Source of the DNA: CAZMVY01 sp964653435
GTDB lineage: Bacteria > Planctomycetota > Phycisphaerae > UBA1845 > PWPN01
Reading direction: 5' to 3'
Assembly (NCBI GenBank): GCA_964653435.1
Contig: CAZZFA010000009.1
Span: forward strand, 18,151-82,150
Length of the DNA: 64,000 nucleotides
Shown here: piece by piece, positions 45,595 through 54,408 of the stretch
Position numbering within the stretch: the stretch's first letter is position 1
How the letters are laid out: every line of letters begins with the position of its first letter
Notes under the pieces: model-generated
Seen by the model: only the letters and a program-made list of their open reading frames with translations
Databases searched by the model: none
Told to the model about the DNA's origin: nothing
Position numbers and translations under genes: made by a program

Positions 45595-46578
45595 TTACTT
45601 CTGCGCGCCCTTGAGGCTCAGGATGCGCTGGATGCGGTCTTTGATGGGGGGGTGGCTGTCCATGATGGAGCTGGCGCGTTCCTCGAATTGCTTGATCGGG
45701 TGGACGAAGTAGAGCGGAGCGGTGGCACGGTTGGCGACTTCGAGGACCTCGGGGTCGCCGGCGACCTTGGCCAGCGCGCTCGCGAGTCCGTCGGGGTTGC
45801 GTGTAAGCTGGACCGCCGAGGCGTCGGCGAGATACTCGCGCTGCCGGGAGAAGGCCATCTCGATGAGCTTGGCCAGGATCGGCGCGATGATCGAGAGCAC
45901 GATGGCGGCGAGGATGACGATCAGGACGATCAGGCCGCCGCCTCCCTGGTCGTCGCGGCTGCTGCGGCGCGAGCGCGAACTGCCTCCCCAGCGGCCCCAT
46001 GCGAGCGACCGCAGGAACATGTCACAGAGCAGGACGACCACGCCGACAAGGGTCGCCATGAGCACGCCGAAAAGAATGTCATAGTTGCCGATGTGGGAGA
46101 TCTCGTGCGCGATCACGCCCTGAAGCTCGTCGCGGTTGAGCTTCTGACGCAGGCCGGTGGTGATCGCAATCACGCCGTGTTGCGGGTCGCGGCCCGTGGC
46201 GAATGCGTTCGGGGCCGTGTCGTCGATCACGTAGATCCGGGGCATGGGGATCCCGGCGGCAATGGCCATTTCCTCGACGACGTTGAAGAGCTGCGGGTCG
46301 TCTTCCTTGCGGATCGGCCGCGCGCGGCTCATGGCCAGGATCGCCGAGGCCCCGCCGTAGTAGCTGGCTGCGCCGCTGAGGACGGCGATCAGGAAGGCGA
46401 CGGTCATTGCCAGGAGCGTCGAGACGTACACCTCCTCGCGTGTGGGCATCCCGTACGCCGACGCCCACGCGTACCCGATCAGTCCGCCGAGCACGACGAT
46501 GAAAAACGTGAACAGCGACAGAAGGATCCAACTGTTCCGCTTGTTGCGCTGGATGAGTGTTCGGAACTCTACGGCCAA
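45595..46578 (-). CDS. htpX: M48-family membrane metalloprotease (HtpX-like)
   Basis: 327 residues. Zinc protease of membrane quality control. Two N-terminal TM helices (about 18-40 and 52-74), catalytic 'HEISHIGNYD' with the two zinc histidines and Glu (about residue 157), two further TM helices, and 'SRQREYLADASAV', which provides the third zinc ligand Glu. The start is a TTG, the only in-frame start that gives a normal N terminus ('AVEFRTLIQRNKRNSW'). A hairpin follows the stop codon. It lies 88 nt downstream of lemA, a frequent arrangement in bacteria that suggests a joint role. Confidence 0.9.
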   Translation of the reverse strand: MAVEFRTLIQRNKRNSWILLSLFTFFIVVLGGLIGYAWASAYGMPTREEVYVSTLLAMTVAFLIAVLSGAASYYGGASAILAMSRARPIRKEDDPQLFNVVEEMAIAAGIPMPRIYVIDDTAPNAFATGRDPQHGVIAITTGLRQKLNRDELQGVIAHEISHIGNYDILFGVLMATLVGVVVLLCDMFLRSLAWGRWGGSSRSRRSSRDDQGGGGLIVLIVILAAIVLSIIAPILAKLIEMAFSRQREYLADASAVQLTRNPDGLASALAKVAGDPEVLEVANRATAPLYFVHPIKQFEERASSIMDSHPPIKDRIQRILSLKGAQK

Positions 46579-46666
46579 GGCGGTTCACCCGTCAATGGCG
46601 CCGGAGCAGTGAACGTCACGGCGCGTTTCGCACCGGGAATCAAAACCGTAAACCGGGGCCTTGCCT

Positions 46667-47251
46667 TCAGAACTTCACTTTCGGCGCCTCGCGCTCCGCG
46701 GCGTCTTCCAGCTCAAAGAACTCCTCCGGCGTGAAGCCGAACATGCCGGCGAACAACACGGCGGGGAAACTCTGTATCTTCGCGTTGTAGTTCTCGACCG
46801 TGTTGTTGTAATACTGCCGGGCGAAACTGATCTTGTTCTCGGTGCTGGCAAGCTCCTCCTGAAGCTGGCTGAAGTTCTGGTTGGCCTTGAGGTCGGGGTA
46901 CGCCTCGGCGAGGGCGAAGAGCTGGCGGAGCGCGCCGGTGAGCATGTTCTCGGCCGCGGCCTGGCTTCGGACGCCGGAGGCGTCGATGCACTGCTGGCGG
47001 GCCCTGACGACGGCATCGAGCGTGCCCCGCTCATGGGCCGCGTAGCCTTTGACGGTCTCGACGAGGTTGGGGATCAGGTCGTACCGCCGTTTGAGCTGCA
47101 CGTCGATCTGGCTCCAGGCGTTCTTGACCGCCAGGCGGGCCCGCACGAGCCCGTTGTACATTCCGATGAGCATGAGCACGAGCAGGACGACCACCGCCGT
47201 AATGACCATTGCGGCGGTGCTCATGGCGAGGAGTGTGAACGCGACCATCAT
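46667..47251 (-). CDS. lemA: LemA family protein
   Basis: 194 residues. N-terminal TM helix (about 14-34), then the all-helical LemA domain: 'VKNAWSQIDVQLKRRYDLIPNLVETVKGYAAHE', 'QLFALAEAYPDLKAN', and the C-terminal 'FSQLQEELASTENKISFARQYYNNTVENYN', which are close to the family consensus. An ideal AAGGAGGT ribosome-binding site precedes the ATG. LemA proteins are membrane-anchored and commonly encoded next to HtpX-type proteases, as here; the molecular role is unknown. A TACACT hexamer at 47270-47265 on the minus strand is a possible -10 box. Confidence 0.93.
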   Translation of the reverse strand: MMVAFTLLAMSTAAMVITAVVVLLVLMLIGMYNGLVRARLAVKNAWSQIDVQLKRRYDLIPNLVETVKGYAAHERGTLDAVVRARQQCIDASGVRSQAAAENMLTGALRQLFALAEAYPDLKANQNFSQLQEELASTENKISFARQYYNNTVENYNAKIQSFPAVLFAGMFGFTPEEFFELEDAAEREAPKVKF

Positions 47252-47534
47252 AACCTCCTTGGCGAGTGTAAACGTCCGCGGTTCTCCGATACCGGTCCGC
47301 TACGGGAACAGGCGGCATCCGGCCGTCGCTCATCCCCCGGTCGTTTCGGTCACGCTTCGCGCTTCGCTGTGACGGCACATCGCGTTTCCGCCTTCGACAG
47401 AAAGGCGCGGGCGGCCGGACCGCTTTCCAGGGGAGCAGGATACCCTTTCGCCGTCTGCGTGTCGATAACGAGGGCCAAGGGGGTAATGCGAAGGATACAG
47501 CCCGGCTGGGCTGCGGCGCGCCGCAAGGGGGCGT

Positions 47535-49022
47535 TTACCAGTCCAGCCCGCCCTTGAGCGGCTTGCGGCGCTTGGGCCTGGGTTTGGCCGGCTCGGCGGG
47601 GGCGGTGGTCTCCGGGCCGGTGTAGTCGGGCATTGTCACGAGTTGGCGGATCGACAGCGAGATCCGGCGGGCCTCCTCATCCACGCTCAGGACCTTCGCC
47701 TTGACCGTCTGCCCCTCCCGCAGCACGTCGCCCGCACTGCGGATACGCTCGTCGCTGATCTCGCTGATGTGGACCAGGCCCTCCACGCCGGGCGTAAGCT
47801 CCACGAATGCGCCGAACTCGGCGAGCCGTTTGACTGTGCCCTCGACGACGGTATTGGCCGGCCAGCGGGCCGAGGCGCCCATCCATGGATCGTCGCCGAC
47901 CCGCTTGAGCGAGAGGCTGATCCGCTTTCGCTCCAGGTCGATGGTCATGACGCGGACCCGCACCACGTCGCCCTCCTTCACGATGTCGCTCGGGTGCTTG
48001 ATCCGCCGCTCGTAGGTCATCTCGCTGATCGGGATCAGGCCCTCGACGCCCGGTTCCAGCTCCACGAATGCGCCGAAGTCCATCAGTTTCGAGATGCGGC
48101 CGGTCGCGATTGATTCGATCGGCCATTTCGCCTGCGCGTCGGCCCACGGGTCCGGCATCACCTGCTTGAGTCCGAGCGAGATTCGGCGAGTCTCCCGGTC
48201 CACCCGGAGGATCTTCACCTCAATCTTCTGGCCTTGCTTGACGATGTCTTCGGGTTTCTCCACCCGGCTGTGGCTCATGTCGCGGACGTGCAGCAGCCCG
48301 TCCACCCCGCCGATGTCCACAAACGCCCCGTACGGCATGATCGTCTTGACCGTGCCGGTGACGATCTTGCCCTCGACGAGCGACGTGAAGGCCTTCTCGC
48401 GGGCTTCCTGCGACTCGAGTTCGAGTACCGCCCGCTGCGAGACCGTAATGCTTCGTTCCGCCTCGTCCACGTCGATGACCTGGCACTTCAGCCGCCGGTT
48501 GACGTAGGGCGTGAGATCTTCCATGCGGAACAGCTCGACATGGCTGATCGGCATGAATGCGCGGATGCCGTTCACGTCGAGCTCGAGGCCGCCCTTGTTG
48601 TGGCCGGTGACGCGGCCCTCGACGATCTGGCCTTCTTCGAGCGTCTGCCACATTGCCGCGGTCACGGCGCCCTGGCGTGAGAGCAGCAGCAGGCCGTCCG
48701 CCTTGTCATAGCCGACGATCGTGACCTCGACGATGTCGCCGATCTTCGGCAGCGGCTGATCCTCGAACTGGTCGGCGGGGAGGACGCCCTGGCTCTTGCC
48801 GCCCATGTCCACGAAGATGTCGTCCTTGTGAATGTCGATGACCGTGCCGCGGCGCACACCCGCCGGGGCCGGCGCCGCTGCCGCCGGCCTGTCGGCGTCG
48901 AGGAAACTGTCCGCTCCGAGGTCGCCGAGCGCCTCTTCCAGCTCCCGCTGGAGGGCTGCGTCGAGGCCGTTGTTCATGCCGGAGGCGTCACGGTCGCCGT
49001 TGAAACCACTTGAGCCGCTCAT
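47535..49022 (-). CDS. rpsA: 30S ribosomal protein S1
   Basis: 495 residues with five S1 RNA-binding repeats. They begin near residues 57, 131, 216, 302 and 386 ('GTVIDIHKDDIFVDMGGKSQG', 'GRVTGHNKGGLELDVNG', 'GTVKTIMPYGAFVDIGGVDG', 'GRISKLMDFGAFVELEPGVEG', 'GTVKRLAEFGAFVELTPGVEG'). S1 helps mRNA bind the 30S subunit. E. coli S1 has six repeats; five or four are common in other phyla. An acidic N-terminal tail (about 1-50) and a basic Pro/Lys-rich C-terminal tail flank the repeats. A good promoter at 49193-49166 gives a structured leader of about 136 nt, which could serve autoregulation. Confidence 0.92.
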   Translation of the reverse strand: MSGSSGFNGDRDASGMNNGLDAALQRELEEALGDLGADSFLDADRPAAAAPAPAGVRRGTVIDIHKDDIFVDMGGKSQGVLPADQFEDQPLPKIGDIVEVTIVGYDKADGLLLLSRQGAVTAAMWQTLEEGQIVEGRVTGHNKGGLELDVNGIRAFMPISHVELFRMEDLTPYVNRRLKCQVIDVDEAERSITVSQRAVLELESQEAREKAFTSLVEGKIVTGTVKTIMPYGAFVDIGGVDGLLHVRDMSHSRVEKPEDIVKQGQKIEVKILRVDRETRRISLGLKQVMPDPWADAQAKWPIESIATGRISKLMDFGAFVELEPGVEGLIPISEMTYERRIKHPSDIVKEGDVVRVRVMTIDLERKRISLSLKRVGDDPWMGASARWPANTVVEGTVKRLAEFGAFVELTPGVEGLVHISEISDERIRSAGDVLREGQTVKAKVLSVDEEARRISLSIRQLVTMPDYTGPETTAPAEPAKPRPKRRKPLKGGLDW

Positions 49023-49096
49023 AGTCAGTCCCTGTCGTGGAAAGGTCGTGAAAGCAATCGAGAGCGATGATCGTCCTTCTTACCGCCGCGGATTCA

Positions 49097-49130
49097 CTTC
49101 AGCGGGCTGCGTTGCCTCGCAAGCCCGAAG
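49097..49130 (-). promoter_or_regulatory. Hairpin in the rpsA leader
   Basis: On the minus strand CTTC-GGGC-t-TGCG / CGCA-GCCC-gct-GAAG around a 6-nt loop forms a long interrupted stem about 75 nt before the rpsA ATG. Confidence 0.4.
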
Positions 49131-49165
49131 GGTGTTCGTGAGACATTCCCCCGTTGGGCCCTTCT

Positions 49166-49193
49166 TTTATAGCGGATTCGCCGTGGCAGTCAA
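49166..49193 (-). promoter_or_regulatory. Sigma-70-type promoter of rpsA
   Basis: Minus strand TTGACT (49193-49188), 16-nt spacer, TATAAA (49171-49166). Confidence 0.65.
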
Positions 49194-49248
49194 TGAGCGG
49201 CCCTCCGGCGATGCGAAACGTCGCCCGGCGCGCGAAACGCCGACGGCC

Positions 49249-49279
49249 TTGTGCGTAGCGCCCGTGTGCGTGATACGAT
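49249..49279 (+). promoter_or_regulatory. Candidate promoter of the GNAT gene
   Basis: TTGTGC, 19-nt spacer, TACGAT ending 7 nt before the ATG at 49287; would give a leaderless or nearly leaderless mRNA. Confidence 0.4.
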
Positions 49280-49286
49280 CTGCCTG

Positions 49287-49958
49287 ATGGAACCCGGCGG
49301 GCACGGCGACTTTGCGATCGTCTCGTATCGGCCGCATCATCGCGCGGCCGTGCGCCGGATCTGCGTCGCTACCGCCTGGATGGGCGAGCCCGCGCCGGAT
49401 CGCATCGCCGACGACTGGATCTGGGCCGAGTTCTGGACGCGGTACTTCACGGATCGCGAGCCGCGCCATACCTGGGTCGTGGAGGATATCCGCCATCGGC
49501 AGGCGGTGGGCTACCTCATGGGCACCGCCGACGCCGCGCAAGTCGAGCGGTACGCGGCGTTCCTTGTGCCGGGCATCCTCTACCGCGTGTGTCGCCGGCG
49601 ACTGCTGCGGCGGGCCGCACCGCGCCGCGCGTTGCTGGCGATGGCGCGTTCGCTGCTCTCCGGCGAGCTGGATGTGCCCGCTCGTGTGCGTCGGCGATAC
49701 CCGGGCACGCTGCACATTGATCTGCTTCCGCAGGCCCGGGGCAGGGGGTTCGCCTCGCGTCTGTTTCGCCTGTACATCGATCGCATGCGGCAGTTGGGCG
49801 TCCCGGGCGTTCACGCGCAGTCACTCGGGGCCAACGAGGCGATCGCGGCGTTCAACCGGCGGGCGGGGTTTCGCCTCATCGACACCAGGCCGATTCACGC
49901 GCTGGCGGGCGTGGATGCCCGTCCCGTCACCATCTCCACATGGGTGTTGCCTCTGTGA
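49287..49958 (+). CDS. GNAT family N-acetyltransferase
   Basis: 223 residues. The acetyl-CoA-binding motif A 'HIDLLPQARGRGFASRLF' (R/Q-x-x-G-x-G/A) lies near residue 143, followed by 'LGANEAIAAFNRRAGFRLID', the usual GNAT C-terminal strand. The N-terminal half ('FAIVSYRPHHRAAVRRIC', 'YLMGTADAAQVE') resembles GNAT proteins of about 220 residues found in many environmental bacteria. The ATG at 49287 is preferred to a GTG 36 nt earlier, which overlaps the -35 region of the candidate promoter. Acceptor substrate unknown. It is divergent from rpsA. Confidence 0.82.
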   Translation: MEPGGHGDFAIVSYRPHHRAAVRRICVATAWMGEPAPDRIADDWIWAEFWTRYFTDREPRHTWVVEDIRHRQAVGYLMGTADAAQVERYAAFLVPGILYRVCRRRLLRRAAPRRALLAMARSLLSGELDVPARVRRRYPGTLHIDLLPQARGRGFASRLFRLYIDRMRQLGVPGVHAQSLGANEAIAAFNRRAGFRLIDTRPIHALAGVDARPVTISTWVLPL

Positions 49959-49994
49959 CCCGCGCCCGGGGCGTCGTGTGGCGGACGCCGCGTT

Positions 49995-51152
49995 TCAGCG
50001 TCGGTCCGAAGTGCCGCGAGTCGTTGGCTGCGTCGCCGGCGTCCGGCCGGCCGTCGTGATCAGATATGCCAGCCCCAGCGGGCCTGCCTCGACCTCGGTG
50101 ACCCTACCGGATTCGTAGTAGCGGAGGAGTTCGTCCCGAACCGCGGGATTGTGCCTTGCGAGGCAGCCCCACCGCAGCGCTGCGCCGGGGTACTTGCCGG
50201 TCCCGCCCGTGCCGCCGACGTTGTTGGCCGCAGTGCCGTCGCCGCGCAGCACGTGCGTCAGCAGCGTCTTCTCGAAGCGTGCGATGTCCTCGCGTGTGAA
50301 GACGATGTTGTGCTCGAAACACAGCGTCGCGAACGCCACATTGATCGAGGCGTGAGAGATGTCTTCGAAGCTCACGTCCGGCCGATCCAGCGGCGGCCGG
50401 TACGCCCATACATACGCGCCGTCGTCGCTCATGCGGAGACGATTCCGGAAGAACTTCGCCAGGCGGGCGACACGTTCGCGGTACCGGGGCAGGCCGGTCG
50501 CGTCGTCAAGGTAGATCCAGGCGGTGGCCAGGGCGTTCTGCATGTTGAGCGGAAGGTTCCGGCCCGCGTGAAGGCCGAGGAGATACGCTTCGTCGGGGCC
50601 CGGTCCCTGACGATACTCATCCTCATGGACCGCCACGGCCTCCTCGGCCACCTTGAGGATCCGGGCGGCATCTTCGCCGAATCGCGGGCGGAGGCTCGCG
50701 TCACGGCGAACGATCGACGCGAAGCGGGCCATCGGGGCCGCGATCATGCCCGTGTGCACCGCCCATGCGTGCCACTTGCCGTCCGTGTACTTGCTTGAGC
50801 CCCAGGCGGGTACGACCCGATTCCGGTACTCGTCGCGCCGGCCGTGCCGGTCGTCACGCGCGTCCGCCACATGATCCGCCAGCTTCACGAAGGCCGCTGC
50901 GTACCGCGGGTCGCGCGTGGCGTCGAGCATCTCCGCGAGCGCGGCAAGCGTGTAGCTGTCGCCCCACGCGATCCGCCCCCGCGCATTCGTGAGCGGTTCG
51001 GCGAGGGCGGCGTCGACCCGTTGAGCGATGAGGCGGTCGAATTGCGCAATCAGCGTCGCGTGCACGTTCCCCGGCCGGCCGGCCGGTTCGGCGGCACCGG
51101 CTGCCGCCACGATCACCGTCACCATTGCACCCGTAGCAGATCGCGCTGTCAT
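49995..51152 (-). CDS. Exported alpha-helical protein, possibly alpha/alpha-barrel glycan enzyme
   Basis: 385 residues with a signal peptide (about 8-22, 'GAMVTVIVAAAGAAEPAG'). The mature part is helical with repeated Trp/Tyr/Asp-containing segments: 'WGDSYTLAALAEMLDATRDPRYA', 'WHAWAVHTGMIAAPMARFA', 'NLPLNMQNALATAWIYLDDATG', 'SHASINVAFATLCFE'. This spacing resembles six-hairpin (alpha/alpha)6 barrels of polysaccharide lyases and unsaturated glucuronyl hydrolases, but no catalytic signature is recognised, so the enzyme class is only a guess. The ATG at 51152 is the only good start. No operon partners. Confidence 0.6.
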   Translation of the reverse strand: MTARSATGAMVTVIVAAAGAAEPAGRPGNVHATLIAQFDRLIAQRVDAALAEPLTNARGRIAWGDSYTLAALAEMLDATRDPRYAAAFVKLADHVADARDDRHGRRDEYRNRVVPAWGSSKYTDGKWHAWAVHTGMIAAPMARFASIVRRDASLRPRFGEDAARILKVAEEAVAVHEDEYRQGPGPDEAYLLGLHAGRNLPLNMQNALATAWIYLDDATGLPRYRERVARLAKFFRNRLRMSDDGAYVWAYRPPLDRPDVSFEDISHASINVAFATLCFEHNIVFTREDIARFEKTLLTHVLRGDGTAANNVGGTGGTGKYPGAALRWGCLARHNPAVRDELLRYYESGRVTEVEAGPLGLAYLITTAGRTPATQPTTRGTSDRR

Positions 51153-51325
51153 AAGCTGTGCTCCGGTACCCTGTTCTCCGAGCGATGCCTCAGGCTACGC
51201 GCGTCGCGATCGTTTGGCAACGACGCGATCGGCACGCGCGGACCGCGACCGTCGTTGCGGCCTGTCTTGACGGCACGACGGCGGGAGTAGAAACTGGAGC
51301 GTGTGCTCCTTCAGGAGGCGACGCG

Positions 51326-51520
51326 ATGGATTGCAAGAAGAAGACGAACGCGGTCAACTGCACCTGCACCTATGCCTCGTGCAATCGACGGGGGCTGTGT
51401 TGCGAATGCATCCAATACCACCTGGCGCACAAGGAGTTGCCGGGCTGTTGCTTCCCTCCCGAGGTGGAGAAGACCTACGATCGCCGCTTCGAGACCTTTG
51501 CCCGGGCGTGGAACCTGTAG
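51326..51520 (+). CDS. Cysteine-rich small protein (DUF6485-like)
   Basis: 64 residues with eight cysteines in CxC, Cx4C, CCxxC and CC arrangements ('NCTCTYASC', 'RRGLCCECIQYH', 'LPGCCFPPE'), ending in a charged helix. This matches a family of about 60-70 residue proteins found in anaerobes and planctomycetes, which I recall as DUF6485. The cysteine spacing suggests zinc or iron-sulfur binding; no function is known. An AGGAGGCG site precedes the ATG. It is probably transcribed with the next gene, 9 nt away. Confidence 0.8.
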   Translation: MDCKKKTNAVNCTCTYASCNRRGLCCECIQYHLAHKELPGCCFPPEVEKTYDRRFETFARAWNL

Positions 51521-51529
51521 GACCGTCGG

Positions 51530-52351
51530 ATGCCCCTGAACATCTTCTGTATCGGAGACGTCGTGGGCCGGCCGGGCCGGTACGTGATGTCTCAGGTTCT
51601 GCCCGGCTTCATTCGGGATCGGGCGATCGGCTGCGTGATCTGCAACGCGGAAAACGCCGCGGGCGGCTCCGGCCTGACGCCGCAGCTTTACGAGAAGTTC
51701 CTGCGGTACGGCGTGGATGTACTGACGCTCGGCGACCACATCTATCGTCGCCAGGATCTGATCCCGCTTCTGTCGCAGAGCGACCGCATGATCCGTCCGG
51801 CGAATCTGCCGCCGGTGGCGCCCGGGCGGGATTTTCTCGTGTACGAGACGGCGAGCGGCCACAAGGTGGCCGTCATCAGTCTGCTCGGGCGGCTGTACAT
51901 GCGGCAACCGGTAGACTGCCCGTACCGGACGGTGGACACCATCCTGGCAAAGCTCCCGCGCGATGTGAAGATCATCGCCGTCGAGATGCATGCGGAGGCC
52001 ACCAGCGAGAAGATCGCCCTCGGCTGGCACCTTGACGGCCGCGTGAGCGTCGTCTTCGGCACGCACACGCACGTCCCCACCGCCGACGAGTGCATCCTCC
52101 CGAACGGAACGGCCTACATCACGGATCTCGGCATGACCGGCCCGTACGACGGTGTGCTGGGTCGGCGGAAAGACCGTGTGCTGAAGGCGCTGATAACGGC
52201 CGTGCCCGCGCCGTTCGATGTGGCGATCGGGGATCCGCGGATGTGCGGCATCCTCGTCAGCGTGGATCCGGCCACCGGTCGGGCGCAGCACATCGAACGG
52301 ATTCGTGTCGACGGCAAACCCGCTCCCGAGGACACGGGCGAGCAGGAGTGA
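51530..52351 (+). CDS. YmdB-type metallophosphoesterase
   Basis: 273 residues, length and motifs of the TIGR00282/YmdB family: 'FCIGDVVGRPGR' (metal ligands), 'CNAENAAGG', 'TLGDHIYRRQ', 'IAVEMHAEATSEK' (catalytic Glu/His), and 'FGTHTHVPTADE'. Bacillus YmdB is a cyclic-nucleotide phosphodiesterase affecting RNA turnover and biofilms. The third motif reads GDH where the classical metallophosphoesterase motif is GNH, so Asp replaces a metal-binding Asn. A short AGGA site precedes the ATG. It follows the DUF6485 gene and is 93 nt before xseA, but xseA has its own -10 box. Confidence 0.88.
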   Translation: MPLNIFCIGDVVGRPGRYVMSQVLPGFIRDRAIGCVICNAENAAGGSGLTPQLYEKFLRYGVDVLTLGDHIYRRQDLIPLLSQSDRMIRPANLPPVAPGRDFLVYETASGHKVAVISLLGRLYMRQPVDCPYRTVDTILAKLPRDVKIIAVEMHAEATSEKIALGWHLDGRVSVVFGTHTHVPTADECILPNGTAYITDLGMTGPYDGVLGRRKDRVLKALITAVPAPFDVAIGDPRMCGILVSVDPATGRAQHIERIRVDGKPAPEDTGEQE

Positions 52352-52432
52352 TGCCCGCCCGGCGTAACGGTAGCGGCGAGACCGCAAGGCCTCCGGGCGA
52401 TTCCCACCTGCGCAACGGCTCGCGCGACGGTG

Positions 52433-52438
52433 TAGAAT
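52433..52438 (+). promoter_or_regulatory. Candidate -10 box (TAGAAT) of xseA
   Basis: Ends 6 nt before the ATG at 52445, with no ribosome-binding site between. Confidence 0.4.
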
Positions 52439-52444
52439 AGCGTC

Positions 52445-54001
52445 ATGGCCGCATCGTTTCCCCTTTTCGATCCGCAGCGCGTTCGCGGGCCGGCCGAGCC
52501 GGTCGTCCGCGGGGTGCTGACCGTTTCGCAGGTGACCGGTCTCATCAAAGGCGTGTTGGCGCAACACCTGCCGGCCACGCTGCACGTGGTCGGCGAACTG
52601 AGCAACGTGTCGCGCCCCTCCAGCGGCCACCTGTACTTCACGCTCAAGGACGAGGCCAGCGAGATCCGCGGCGTCATGTGGCGGTCCGACGCGGCAAAGA
52701 TCAGGTTCGATCCGCAGGACGGCCTCGAGGTGATTGCCACCGGCAACGTGGACGTCTACGAGCCGCGGGGCCAGTACCAGCTCTACGTCCGCAAACTCGA
52801 GCCGCGCGGAGTGGGGGCGCTCGAACTGGCCTTCCGCCAACTCCGGGAGAAGCTCGAGCGCGAGGGCCTCTTCGATCCCGCCCACAAGAAGCCGCTTCCG
52901 CGCTGGCCGCGACGCATCGCCGTCGTGACGAGTCCGACCGGCGCGGCGATCCGCGACATCCTCAAGGTCCTGCGGCGTCGCTTCCCGTGCGTGGACGTCT
53001 TCGTGTATCCGGTTCGCGTGCAGGGCGAGGGGGCGGCGGCCGAGATCGCGGCGGCGATCGAGCTTCTCAATCAGCATGCCGCGAGGCTCGGCGGCATCGA
53101 CGTCATGATCGTCGGGCGCGGCGGCGGCTCGCTCGAGGACCTCTGGGCGTTCAACGAGGAGGCCGTCGCGCGGGCGATTTACGCAAGCCGCATACCGGTC
53201 GTCAGCGCCGTCGGTCACGAGGTGGACGTAACGATCAGCGACCTGGTCGCGGACGTGCGCGCACCCACCCCGTCCGCCGCGGCGGAGATCGTCGTGCCGG
53301 TGCTCGACGAGGTCCTGGCGATGCTCGCGGACCACGCGCGTACGCTTCATCGGCACGCCCGGCATGCGATCGAGGTGTCGGCCTCGCGCCTGGAGACGCT
53401 CGCCCGCTACGAATGGTTCCGCGACCCGATCGGCCGCATCGCTCGTCGTGCCCAGCAGGTGGACGAGACGGCGGGGCGGTTGAATCTGGCGGTCGCGCGC
53501 CGGATGGCCGCGATCAGCCGCGAACTGCACCGTTGCGAAATGATCGTTTCGTCGATCCGTCCCGAGGCGTACGTGCAGCGGCAGCAGCGCCGTCTGCTGG
53601 ATGCGGTGTACCGGTTGCGGTCGGCCCTGGAGCACGCGAGCCGGCGATCCGAGCGACGCCTGTCGGTGGCGATCGGGCGCCTGCAGGCGGCCTCGCCCCG
53701 CCGCGTGGTCGAGCGTGACGCAGCCACGGTCGAGCAACTCCATCGCCGGCTCGCACATGACATCCGCCACCGGCTGGCGCTGGCACGCCAAGGCGCGGAA
53801 GGTCTGGCCGCACGCCTCGAATCCGTCAGCCACAAGAGCGTGCTGTCACGCGGGTTCTCCATTACGCGTCACGCGAAGAAGGGCACCATCATCCGTGCGG
53901 CCGATCAGGTCAGAGCGGGCGAGCGTATCGCAACCGAGACGGCCGACGGCACGTTCGAGAGCCGGGTGCTCGAGAAGGGCCAGGGGGAGCTGTTTGAATG
54001 A
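52445..54001 (+). CDS. xseA: Exodeoxyribonuclease VII large subunit
   Basis: 518 residues. XseA with several copies of XseB degrades single-stranded DNA. An N-terminal OB fold ('LHVVGELSNVSRPSSGHLYFTLKDEASEIRGVMW' pattern) is followed by the catalytic region ('AVVTSPTGAAIRDIL', 'VGRGGGSLEDLWAFN', 'PVVSAVGHEVDVTISDLVADVRAPTPSAAAE'), then coiled-coil helices and the C-terminal 'VLSRGFSI' strand. All family motifs are present and the length is normal. No xseB lies next to it. A -10 box lies 6 nt before the ATG and no ribosome-binding site is visible, so translation may be leaderless. Confidence 0.95.
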   Translation: MAASFPLFDPQRVRGPAEPVVRGVLTVSQVTGLIKGVLAQHLPATLHVVGELSNVSRPSSGHLYFTLKDEASEIRGVMWRSDAAKIRFDPQDGLEVIATGNVDVYEPRGQYQLYVRKLEPRGVGALELAFRQLREKLEREGLFDPAHKKPLPRWPRRIAVVTSPTGAAIRDILKVLRRRFPCVDVFVYPVRVQGEGAAAEIAAAIELLNQHAARLGGIDVMIVGRGGGSLEDLWAFNEEAVARAIYASRIPVVSAVGHEVDVTISDLVADVRAPTPSAAAEIVVPVLDEVLAMLADHARTLHRHARHAIEVSASRLETLARYEWFRDPIGRIARRAQQVDETAGRLNLAVARRMAAISRELHRCEMIVSSIRPEAYVQRQQRRLLDAVYRLRSALEHASRRSERRLSVAIGRLQAASPRRVVERDAATVEQLHRRLAHDIRHRLALARQGAEGLAARLESVSHKSVLSRGFSITRHAKKGTIIRAADQVRAGERIATETADGTFESRVLEKGQGELFE

Positions 54002-54044
54002 ATCCGTTGCGCTGCTTGGCAGCAAGCGCGTCGTCTCTCTGCAT

Positions 54045-54404
54045 TCACGCGGGACGCACGCGGATCCGGGCGGGTTCGACGATGACGAGGTGACCATTCA
54101 AGCTCATGATGACCTCGTCTTCCCGAAGGAACGCAGCTACCATCGCAAGGATCATCTTGCACCCAGCGGCGTCCGGCGGACCACGATCCCGGCATACGAT
54201 GTCGGCGGGTACAGTCGGATGTCGCCGAAGTCCTGGTCGCGCGTGATTACGCAAAGCCCACTGGCCCTCGCGTACGCCACGATTGCCGCGTCGGATACGC
54301 CGCGCATGCCGATGTCCCGCACGTCCGTGGCCTCGTGCCCGGCCTCACGGATCAGTCCGGCGGTCGCACGCGGGAGATTGGCGTCGATAAGGAATCCTTG
54401 CCAT
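54045..54404 (-). pseudogene. DUF5615 (PIN-like) toxin, two compensating frameshifts
   Basis: The middle reads as a DUF5615 toxin in one frame: 'FLIDANLPRATAGLIREAGH', 'GVSDAAIVAYARASGLCVITRDQDFGDIR', 'YAGIVVRRTPLG', with PIN-like acidic residues. The natural start (ATG at 54404, then Ala-Arg) and the C-terminal part ('AAFLREDEVIMSLNGHLVIVEPARIRVRP') are in another frame, so one base is gained just after the start and a compensating shift occurs near residue 83. It begins 4 nt after the DUF433 antitoxin gene. Either decay or sequencing error could explain it; two separate indels favour decay. As it stands no complete toxin is made. Confidence 0.75.
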
Positions 54405-54408
54405 CAGC

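Noticed and set aside
51311..53833. 840-codon open frame antisense to ymdB-like and xseA genes
   Set aside because: Shadow of two conserved genes.
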